Part shown: one piece after another, positions 12,698 through 23,000 of the stretch
How positions within the stretch are numbered: the first letter of the stretch is position 1
Layout of the letters: each line of letters opens with the position of its first letter
DNA from: Acanthaster planci
Lineage: Eukaryota; Echinodermata; Asteroidea; Valvatida; Acanthasteridae
Assembly (NCBI RefSeq): GCF_001949145.1
Contig: NW_019091409.1
Coordinates: 540,385-604,384, forward strand
DNA length: 64,000 nucleotides
Direction: 5' to 3'
Made by a program: the position numbers and the translations under genes
The notes under the pieces: generated by a model
Seen by the model: the letters and a program-made list of their open reading frames with translations, nothing else
What the model was told of the DNA's origin: nothing
The model's database searches: none

Positions 12698-13965
12698 TTA
12701 ATGCACACTGTGAAATGTTTCAAAGCATGGCATTAGACACATTGGTTTCTGGCAATTCCTACAAATAACACGAGTATGTTTACGTTGGGTTCTCGTACTG
12801 CAAACAAAACAGTTTCGTTTTTGGGCTTGCCTACTCCTTCCGGAATAATGTCCACTTGAAAGGAGTGCAGTTTCAGGGACATGTGTTGAGTTGCTCGTCC
12901 TGCAGGCAGACAACCATTCATTGATGACCTGGACCAGGAAATCCAAGCTAGTGTGCGGACGCTTTGTAGGGATGCTGTTGTACACGATGGTAGTATTAGC
13001 CAAACAGATGTCAAGAACCGCAAAGAAAACGCGTTTCCACCATTTCAGGGATCTATGATGACGCGTGTAGTACTGACACATTTGTGATGCTAAGTCACTT
13101 CCGCCCATGTACTTAATATAATCGTTGACGACTGCAGGTCTTTGGATTGTACGACGTCCGGTGGAACTTTTGTTTTGCAACGAATGTCTTTAGCGTCACT
13201 TTTGCAGTCGCCATAATTAGTCAGAACTGTTATACTTTTTATGGCGTCCTACAGAACAACACATAGTTGCCCCGCTTTAGAGAAAAACTGGGGTGGATCA
13301 TGTCTGTTCATGGGGACCTTCTTGGGTCTGCAATGTCTGGAATGCCTTGTGTGTGGTATAGCGCGCTGTTTCACGAGCTCCAAACCTTTGCTGGGACAAA
13401 TGTGCACAGGAGCGGGGCTAATGTATCAATTGTCCATGGAAACAACATGTCCTGTGTTTTCAAGTCCTTTCAGAAGGCCGACGACAACTTGGCCTGATGC
13501 TGTAAGGTTGAGTGGATGGTTGGCTTCAGCATACGCAACAGAGTGCGAGATGATTTGGTCTTATGGAGCCTTGGATCCAGTAATTATAAACACCTTCTAG
13601 TCACATGTGTAACCGGTTTGAGACTCATTCAAGGAAAAACATTTCAAGCTTTATTTGGCCGACTTGCGTGGTACTTTTTAAAACCGAGTTGTCGGCAAAG
13701 TGGAGAAATCGAAGTAGTGCCATAAATCGGTTGCGAGACACTGTCGACGGATACAAAGGACTTCAAAGAACTTGGCACCTGGACCAGTACATTGTGTAGC
13801 TAGGCCTTTTGTTGATGCCCATCGAGAACAGCAGTGCAACAAAGGCCATCATTTCAGGAACATCCTTTGGAATCCAAGTACACTTAGAGTTAGCGGATTC
13901 TGCAGAGTGTCTGATCTGCGTATCGGTTGGTCTCCCTCACCAGCAATTGCTAAACTGCTTCACAG
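12698..13965 (-). pseudogene. piggyBac-family transposase pseudogene
   Basis: The intact C-terminal part (12698-13180) has the DDE_Tnp_1_7 family block VVNDYIKYMGGSDLASQM, then YYTRHHRSLKWWKRVFF, and a cysteine-rich tail (CFVCSTRTQRKHTRVICRNC then CLMPCF) like the RING-like zinc finger of piggyBac transposases. Farther 5' (higher coordinates) the family motif that normally reads MDNWY has a stop in place of Trp (~13420-13430). The N-terminal LVRETNRYADQ and MAFVALLFSMGINKRP pieces are split by frameshifts. The copy is therefore inactive. TTAA ends were not established. Confidence 0.88.
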
Positions 13966-14194
13966 AAGAAGAGTTAAAATATCTGTAAGGGTGACAGATG
14001 ACTGAAATTCTGGCTACACCCAGACGGTTCCGTGAAGTTCACAGGTAGTGGCTTTTGGTAAATGGTGGTTGCTTGCCTACGAAGCAGAATTAAGTCAAAA
14101 AGATTGGACCATGTTTTCCGAGAAATGTAGTGCTTCTTGAAAAATCAAATTAAAAATCATTTTTTTTGTAATGAAATGTTTTTTAAAACAGACC

Positions 14195-14368
14195 GTACTT
14201 TGGATTTTTGAATTCATTTTCCAAAACCGAATGAAATCTTTCGTACCTAATATATCTTTTTGGATGAAACTTTACACACCTAACAACTTTTTAGGATTCG
14301 AATGAAATTTTTTGACCCAACACGTTTTTAAGATTCGAATAAAATTTTGTACACCTGACGTGTTTTTT
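14195..14368 (+). repeat. Degenerate ~37-bp tandem repeats
   Basis: Three to four diverged units of the type (a/t)ggattcgaatgaaatttt...acccaacacgttttt follow one another, ending at a perfect hairpin. They are AT-rich and non-coding. Confidence 0.5.
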
Positions 14369-14395
14369 AATCCCCACATGTAACATGTGGGGATT
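14369..14395. repeat. Perfect 13-bp-arm palindrome
   Basis: The arm aatccccacatgt, one base, then its exact reverse complement. It directly follows the ~37-bp tandem repeats and may mark the end of a small inverted-repeat element. No function is claimed. Confidence 0.6.
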
Positions 14396-16600
14396 TTCTA
14401 AGAGTCATAAATAAAGTGTTTTCCATTGACTTTTAATATATAGTATCTTTCAATAAGATTCACAGCCAAGTGGAAGGGGGGTTAAATTCACTCAACATCA
14501 ATAACAGACTTGTACAACTGTGGCGAAAACCCTGTCCTGGTTCACCTCCATACAGTTTCACATAGCATGCTGCCTTGTCATGGCATTAGACTTATAGTGA
14601 CTGCAAACTGGCGTCTCTGAATGTCACGCGTACCATATAAATTCACGAAACCTGAGGATTAAACCCCTGATGTAGATTTGACATTCAGTGACCCTACCAT
14701 GCACTCCTTGATTACCGCTGGAAGGCGAATCGAATTTCACTGAGATTTCGTATGTTCTAATATAAAGTTTATTTTTTTAGAAATGTAAGCCTTTAACTAA
14801 TTTTTCTACTTGTCAATAAAACCTATAAAATGAGCCCAAGAGAGAATGCATGAAGACATGGTGTGCTCTTCAAACGATGCCAACTGAAATGGTTGAAAGT
14901 AGTTCCAATTGTTGAAAAGTCTTCAAAATTATTTGTTTTTTAAAAATCGTAATATCAACATTGTCATCTTATCCTGTAATCTGCCCGTCTATCTTTTCTA
15001 AAACCTATACTGAATCTTTTGCTGGTGTATTATCAATTAATCTTTTTTGCTTCTACTTCTATCACATAGGGTGATGATAACCATTTAAATTTGCTTGACA
15101 AAATAAAATTAGCGGGCTTATCCTACCCCCCCCCCATCTAAAAATGTGGGTATTTCCCCAATATCCTACTCCAGGATCTAGTGTACCCATGGAAGTGCTG
15201 TTATTGGGGTGCGAAAAATATCGAAGTGAAAAGAGCCGGTCAACAGGGGGTGAGGCAGCATCACGTCCATTCGATGCCATCGGCCATGCCCATCCCGTCA
15301 CCGGGCCATCGCCTGTCACCATAGACAGTAGTTTGTAGTGCGCTGATTTGACTGCAATGGTCTTCAGAATTCGTCAGCAATTCACGCCAGTATTAGTGGT
15401 AAATACCGTCCATTGTAGCATCACATATCCACTGATGATGTAGCCCTTCGTCAAGGCCTTCGCGGCTGTGTTTATTTGTAACTGCAAAGGGGCTGGACCG
15501 GAGACCGCATGCACGAGTGGAGCGGCCACGAGGCCTTTTCCAACTTGTCAGGAATTTCTTATGTTTTCCTTCATGTTTTCGATTTGTGGGATAGCAACCA
15601 ATCATAAGCGAGGGGTCAGCACACATTAACCTATTAGGCCTATGCAAATTGAAAGTGGGCCTATACGAATGATGGCGAGCGTGTAGGTCAGTTGTCTGAG
15701 CAGTATTTGGACAGTTTTTCCAACTAATTAGAATATGCGTTTGACCTGAACCATTTCAACAACGCCCCTAAAATACAATGGTACAACCTGTGGTGGGCCA
15801 TCCATCGATATAGTGAACAAGATAAGCACGCATAACACAACGTGAAAGCATGGCACTCACATTCATACGAAGCTGCTGATCGGAGATATTCAATCAATTT
15901 TGGTCATTATTACAGCTACTAACAGTTTTTGTTAAACGTCGTCTTCGGTAAGTATCGTTTATCACCAGTCTGTTGGATGAGAACCTTCTTTATCGGCGTG
16001 TGGCCTGAGTTTCAGTGTCGTCCCTTGCTTACTAAATAGGCCTATTTTTGATTTTCACTAGCTACATTCGGTTCAGTAAACCGAATCTCCCCCAAATAAG
16101 TTTGTCCATCAGGATTTTTTTCTGCAAAGAACGTGTCTGTCATTGGCATTTTAGAACCTTGTTCGCAGGGGTTATAGAGGTTATGCGTTTTGGTTGGATC
16201 CTGAGTTAGCATCCTCTTCACAACTCACCGCCTCAAGATACAAAATAAGAGACTTCAACAATGGAACCTACGCAGTCTCCTGTTGAAGGACAGAGTATGC
16301 TGTCCAAAACCTTGAGTACCTCCCAGCTCTTTTCACTGAGAACCACGCATGCTCATAAAAGAGCTACTTTGCATGGGGCTACAGCAAATCTCTACAACTA
16401 AATTGAAATAACAAAGAAAATCCTCCAGTGTATTAACAATGCATAATCTCTTTAATGGTAAAATCTTGCCGTCTAGTTATCACCTCACATAATATTTATA
16501 CCGTAATTTGTAGTTAGCTGTAAGCTGATATTTTGACTTTTTACAAATAAACAGTCCTCGCTGTTTCTGTTTCTGTCATATCTTCGGAGGTCTCCTTTGG
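14396..16600. other. Intergenic/5' flank of SLC16 copy B
   Basis: No protein-coding exon recognised. The stretch includes the putative promoter and UTR exon region of SLC16 copy B (the donor at 15947 is the only clear signal). ORFs in both strands here (for example around 15062-15647) match no family I know. Confidence 0.4.
15840..15947 (+). other. Possible non-coding first exon of SLC16 copy B
   Basis: A consensus donor (TTCG|GTAAGT) ends at 15947 about 1.1 kb before the coding start, and the coding exon begins with an acceptor at 17047-17048, so at least one upstream UTR exon must exist. The 5' limit given here is a guess; no TATA box was recognised. Confidence 0.2.
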
Positions 16601-16613
16601 TAAAACTAAAACG

Positions 16614-16683
16614 ATGATATTGAACAAAAAGCAGAACATCATTGAGATATACAAAACAGAGAAACTCAAAAAGGAACATTCAG
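16614..16683 (+). CDS. Possible alternative first coding exon of SLC16 copy B
   Basis: An ATG at 16614 opens 70 bases (23 codons plus one base) ending in a strong donor, CAG|GTAAGT. The leftover base joins the 17049 acceptor exon in frame, giving a lysine-rich extension (ending EKLKKEHSDK) directly before METDGG. SLC16 proteins usually have a short polar cytosolic N-terminus, so this is possible. Equally it may be a 5' UTR exon, with translation starting at 17054. Seen: splice signal and phase. Inferred: use. Confidence 0.35.
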
Positions 16684-17053
16684 GTAAGTTAAAATTATAT
16701 ATACACCATAGTCTGTGTTCTCAATCTCAAAATCCTCATTCAGGTCCATTTTACACGGTAAGATGTTACAGGTGTTTTTTTCCCTCATCAACATACAGAG
16801 GGAGGGCTGAGACTGTTTGCACCTTATGTTTGGTGGCCTCCATTTTGGCACAAGTTCCTGATTGGTTTATTTATTACCTGCCAATCATTGTAATTTTAGC
16901 CTGCGTCGTATTATGTTGCAAAGTTGGGTAATGGTGATTCAAAATAAAAGAAGTGGACACATGCATGTATGAACAAAACATTTGAGAGACACGAGACAGT
17001 CTTATTTGATGCACGCACATTATCCATAATTCACAATTTTTATTACAGACAAG

Positions 17054-20000
17054 ATGGAGACTGATGGTGGGTACGGCTGGGTCGTCGTCTTTGCTACCTT
17101 TTTCACAACTCTCATCGAGTTTGGTACGTTCAAGAGCTTGAGTGTATTCTTAACTCCTGTCCATGAGACTTTGGAGTGCCCAGTATCCAATCTTGGTACA
17201 GTCTTCGCTATGTCACACGCGATCTGCTATATAGTGGGTAAGTATGCTCGTATTGAATCTCAAGGCAGGGTTGTCACGTGGGGAAGACTGTAAAACAACC
17301 ATAAATAAGACTGCTTGTTAAAACAAACAAATTCTGAAAATTACAATAGATAGCATTTACACGGTTCACTTTATTGGTTGAAGGTGCCTCTTAATGGTAG
17401 TGCATTGTAATTTCGTCGGTGCAAATTGGATTGGATTAGCAGGAGAAAAGTAGAAGCCCAATAAAACAGAAGTGCGTGAAACAAGGTTTGTTGTACCATT
17501 GTAACATAGAACTTTCCTCCCGTTAAGTTTAACTAAATTTGAAGAAAATAAGGCCATGTAGACAGAGGTAAGAGACTTTATGGGAAAACTTTCGCAACAC
17601 ATTATTCAATGCGCAATCATGTATATTCACAAGTGACAAGCTTTGCATCAACTTATGACCTACTTTAATTAAGTTCCTGATTTTGCACTGTTTTGCCTTT
17701 CCAGTCCGATTTTACCTCCACACCACTTGATTTTTACTTGATTGCCTGTGGCATTTCGCCATTCTTCAACTTCATGGCTGAGCATCTGAATAAAGCGTGA
17801 TGACGTTTCCTTCTCACTGTACATTTTTCATTGTTTTATAGTAAAATAAAAATCATTATGTTTGATCTTCTTTCCGGACTTTTGTTCACATTTAACAGGA
17901 CTTGCCAGCTTCCTTTGAACAGAAATTGGTTAGACACTCTTAAAGTTTTAGTGCTGCTGAAAACCAGTAAAAGTGATCTAAAGCGGAGGTTTCTTGCAAA
18001 ACGACAAATTCCACTCTGACAGACCATAAAACTTATATGAAAAGGTCCACGGTCAATCAGTGCTGCACTCTCAAAATAAACACATCCCATAATGCCAGTG
18101 ACCAACTGATAGTGGGACATTGTGTGGAGGCCGTAAATAGCACTCATGCCTGAGTGAGCCTGAGCGTTTAAGGCCGAAGACCTGGCCTTTGCTGAGTATT
18201 AAAATCACGTGGGTACATGTGTAATAAATGGACTCGGATTTGCTTCGTCGTCGAGAAAATCCTGTTCACACATGGTAAGGGCTGGTGGAGGTTATTTATA
18301 GGTTATTTATGTCCGACAAACACAAGCCTACACATTCGCCGTCTCAGCCAATTGTGAACGCGAAACGCCGGTGTATTGCTAGTCTTGGTTCCAAGACCTT
18401 CCTGTTTATTCTGAGATACGAACCATCACCGTGTTGCCGTGTTTCGCCTTGTAAAGTACACCGCACCCTGCATTATACCCAGCAAGAAATGAGACCGAGG
18501 GGTACCGCCCCCCAACATGTCCAATCCCTATACACATTCCAGACTATTGTTACTTAACACTTCCCCCAAGATGTCTGAAAGGAATTCCCCAGATTCCTGT
18601 GAGACAATGACCAACACAAAGCAGGGGGCGTTCTCTCCGTCTCATACCCTGCTGCATATGCCCTGCATGTAATAACGGATCGCGGCATTGCGAAATGCGT
18701 CTTGGCTACAAGACTAGTACCAGTCATTTTAGTCATACGCAGCAAGGTATGAGACNNNNNNNNNNNNNNNNNNNNNNNNNNNNNNNNNNNNNNNNNNNNN
18801 NNNNNNNNNNNNNNNNNNNNNNNNNNNNNNNNNNNNNNNNNNNNNNNNNNNNNNNNNNNNNNNNNNNNNNNNNNNNNNNNNNNNNNNNNNNNNNNNNNNN
18901 NNNNNNNNNNNNNNNNNNNNNNNNNNNNNNNNNNNNNNNNNNNNNNNNNNNNNNNNNNNNNNNNNNNNNNNNNNNNNNNNNNNNNNNNNNNNNNNNNNNN
19001 NNNNNNNNNNNNNNNNNNNNNNNNNNNNNNNNNNNNNNNNNNNNNNNNNNNNNNNNNNNNNNNNNNNNNNNNNNNNNNNNNNNNNNNNNNNNNNNNNNNN
19101 NNNNNNNNNNNNNNNNNNNNNNNNNNNNNNNNNNNNNNNNNNNNNNNNNNNNNNNNNNNNNNNNNNNNNNNNNNNNNNNNNNNNNNNNNNNNNNNNNNNN
19201 NNNNNNNNNNNNNNNNNNNNNNNNNNNNNNNNNNNNNNNNNNNACCCCCCCCGGTCTCATTTCTTGCTGGGTATAATTTTAGTTGTATCTAGTCTGGTTA
19301 CTGAACTTGACTTAGAATCTAAAACATAGGAAAACACGGGCATAGGATTGGGCCTATGAAGTCTGGAAAGCAGATTTCACTCATCCATGTTTACGCGTTC
19401 GCAGTACGCGAGCATAATGCATCACGTACTCAGGCTGGTACATGACATGTACATGTTCATTGTACATGGCCACGTATAAGCACAGACTACCAATACAACT
19501 CCAATGTAATTTATATTGTTTTGGAATATTATGTTTTTAGCTGGTAACTTTTGTTTTTGAGGAAGCATTTGGCACTTCAGCAAATTTTGTACTTTAGCCC
19601 TGTGAAAGTGAGCCATGCACTATAAAGGCAACGGCATTTGCCTATGCTTGATCCTTTTACATTTTACCTCTGATTCAATGCTTTTGCTGTTGTCGGTGCA
19701 TCAGTACTGATGACCTTCCTCTTGCTGTATAAATGGTGTACTTCTGTGTTTTGCCAAGGAGTCTAAAATACATGTACGCAGAGTTTGGGCTTAATATAGT
19801 CTACAACTTTACCTAAACATACTGATTTTGGGAATACTTTGGCAGATTTTAATAAAACCAATCAGTTGCAAAAAAGTTTGTAGATCCATTGTTCATGTTC
19901 ATTTACACATTTTTACACACAAATTTGACTATTTACCCAGACTCTGATTTCTACATGTAATTCGAAGTATTAGTGCTCGGAGGTACAAGTATAATCGTAA

Positions 20001-23000
20001 TTGAAAATCAGTTTTGTACTCGGCTGGTAAAGTACTCAGACTTTCTCGTACTCAGAAGTTTAAGTACTCGGCAGTACTCTGTACTAGGAAAATGCTACTC
20101 GACTATACGACATCGTATACACCTCAGGCCCAGCAGATAGGTCGCCCTGTCCACGGCGGTCTCAGCGCTTTTTGTCCAGGGGAGATTATCGGGCCTCATG
20201 CTTGGGACCCATGGCAAACGATCAAGACACACGGACGTATATGAAAAAAACCTGGACTTGCAACGCCTTTGTATGAAAAAGAAGCCAACCAGCGGCCATT
20301 TTACCGAGCCGAATACAAAAGCGTAGGTTGGCTCCTTTCTATTGACGTCAAGAAGAACAAAGGTGGGCATTGCCAGGAAAGCTTTATATTCGGCTCGGTA
20401 AAATGGCCGCAAGTGGATTCAATGACTCTATAAGCTGATTAAGGGCATTGCGAGTCCAGATTTTGTTACACGCATCCGTGTTACGACGCGAGAAGCACCA
20501 TGACAAAGCCACAGATAATGCGACACAATGCACATGTACAGGCGAAACACCGTAGCACAGTAGGTCATGTTTGCCCAACGTCTGGGTTAAGGCTAATAGA
20601 TAGGTTGGAGTTTCGCGCACTTTTTATTTAAGAGGCACTGAAAGAAAATTAATGTAGCTTGTATACAAGCTGTGTTCAGTTTAAAGTTTCAAATGGGAGG
20701 GGGGCACGGGAGCACACTCTTCTGGTGGGGGTACACCCAATCCCAACCCATGGGGATGGGGGATTGAAGGGAGCATGACTTGCATGCGGCCATGGAAATT
20801 TGAATGGGGGGCGCTGATACCATATACGTGTAATGATTTTATCTGTCTTATTTCTTCAGATCCAAGAGCACGCATTCAGTGCCAATTAGGGCCTACATTA
20901 AGTGACAATTAAGAAAACAGTGAAGAAATGTTCAGTTTTAGAGGTGACAGGAAAACCCCAAATAAAGATTCCATGGAAATCCCAAAGAATCACGCTGGGA
21001 CAGAAAACTCAAATACACTTGCTGACCCAGGTAGGATTCAGACCCGGGTTGCAGAGGTACCGGTACTACGCCAACCTGACACTAGAGGGCGAAGTTCATG
21101 ATACGGATGTTCATCTGTAATAAAGCCTGAAAGTTGACCCCTTGTGACGAGTATCCGGGACCTTCAAATAGGAAATATAACGTTCACAATTTTAGAATTT
21201 GTCATATATTCCGTTGGCTTACTTCTTAAAAGTATAACCTCGGAAAATGACCCTCGTAAAAATATTTGGTAGCATATTAATTTATAGAAGCTGAATATTA
21301 CCTGACCTGAAAGAGAAATATCCTGCCAAATTGTGACCCCTCACTTCCAAAAATCTAAAATACATGAAGACCAGTGCAATTTGGTGGTCTCGTACGTAGA
21401 TGAAAAGTTACGAAATTCTATTTTATGGTAGTCTTTTGGTAAAGTTACTGAAAACAGATTAAAGATTTTTACATCTTTTACAATTTATAAGGAAATAAAC
21501 TTAAAGGAATACTCTGCCTTTACGAAAGATTCTAAAGTTTAATCTAACCCATTACATGTACTGACAAGAACGGCGTCAGGTTTGCTCGACTGAATCTAGA
21601 ACCCATCAAGTGGAAGTAAATCTTCACAATGTTGTACGCGAACAGGGAGACCTAGGACCGATATTGCCGGACGTTAGTGAATGTCGTTTTTCACCCATCT
21701 CCAGGAGACCCTCCCAAAATATTAATTGAGGAACACATAGGTAAAATTCGGACATACGTGTTTCATAGGATGGATTCAGTTAGGACTTATTGTTCCAAAA
21801 TTATCCAACAATACAGGACGACCCCATGTAAAATCCCCATAGGAAGCTCGTGCGAGGGTTCTGTAAGCTCGCTGCTAACCTGCACTTTCAGGCTTTGGGC
21901 GTACATGTGTCAGTGTACACCCCTGCAGAACCTTACATCAACACGGCACACTTACGATTTTTTGTCATAATTATTTCCCCTTTATGAGTAATATTGAATA
22001 TCATTTTAGTAGCTGAGAAGTCCAAAATATTCCTCACAGTCCACTTTATCTTTTTCACCGCGAAAAAGTGAGGGGTTGAATAACAGTCCATCATCCTGGT
22101 CAAAAAGTGGGGGATTTATACTCCCCGTCCCACGGGGTTTACGCCCATCCCTCCCTCAGTTGTGCCACAACTGAAGGGACCGAATAAGTAAAAAGGCCGG
22201 AATGACAAGTGACAACCTCGTCTTCAAAAAAGATTACGATATTTTATACGAGAAATAAGAGATATTTCATTAAAATATAACTCTCTAATATTGATGCAAC
22301 AAAATAGCACTGATGTGATAAAACATTCACTCTTATGGTAAAACCAAAGGACATTTTCTTTCCAAAAGGGATGTCCTTTTATTCTCACATAATAAACAAT
22401 TTTTGTGCATACTCAGCTGGAAGAAGCTCTCTTCCGTGGCCTTTCACTGCATTACTTTGATAATGTATTGATTTCAAAGAAATCATTCACTTTTCTTTCA
22501 GCTCCACTTAGCGGCAAAGCAGCCACAACACGATGCGGAAGTCGTCCTTTCGTTATGGCTGGTGGTGTCTGCAATCTTGCGGGGCTCCTTGTGTGCTCAT
22601 CTTCAACATCCATTGGATTGTTATTTGTTGGTATGACGCTTCTTGGTGAGTGGGTTCCGTACAAATTAAATGGCACCCTTTTCGGTTTTCTTTGCGTTAA
22701 GAAAAGTGAAACTAATGCAAATAAACATTTACTGTTGGCAAAGTGTTTGGTAATTACGGTTTCTGTTGAAGGGATGTCTGTCATTTCGTTCTTTGCATCC
22801 CGCCGTCACTTGTTTGACAGTTTTCAATTTCTTTTTTGGCCGTAGTTCAATTATTAAACACACTTTTCACTAAACTCTCATTCCCTTGAAGTCTAACACT
22901 GGTTCCTTTATAAAAGCATTGACTGTTTATTTTAATTTTCACAGGCATTGGCTTTACGATGTCCTACGCACCGTTAATGATCACAGTAGTTATGTACTTC

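Noticed and set aside
18695-19276. Long ORFs across the N run on both strands
   Set aside because: They consist almost wholly of undetermined bases.
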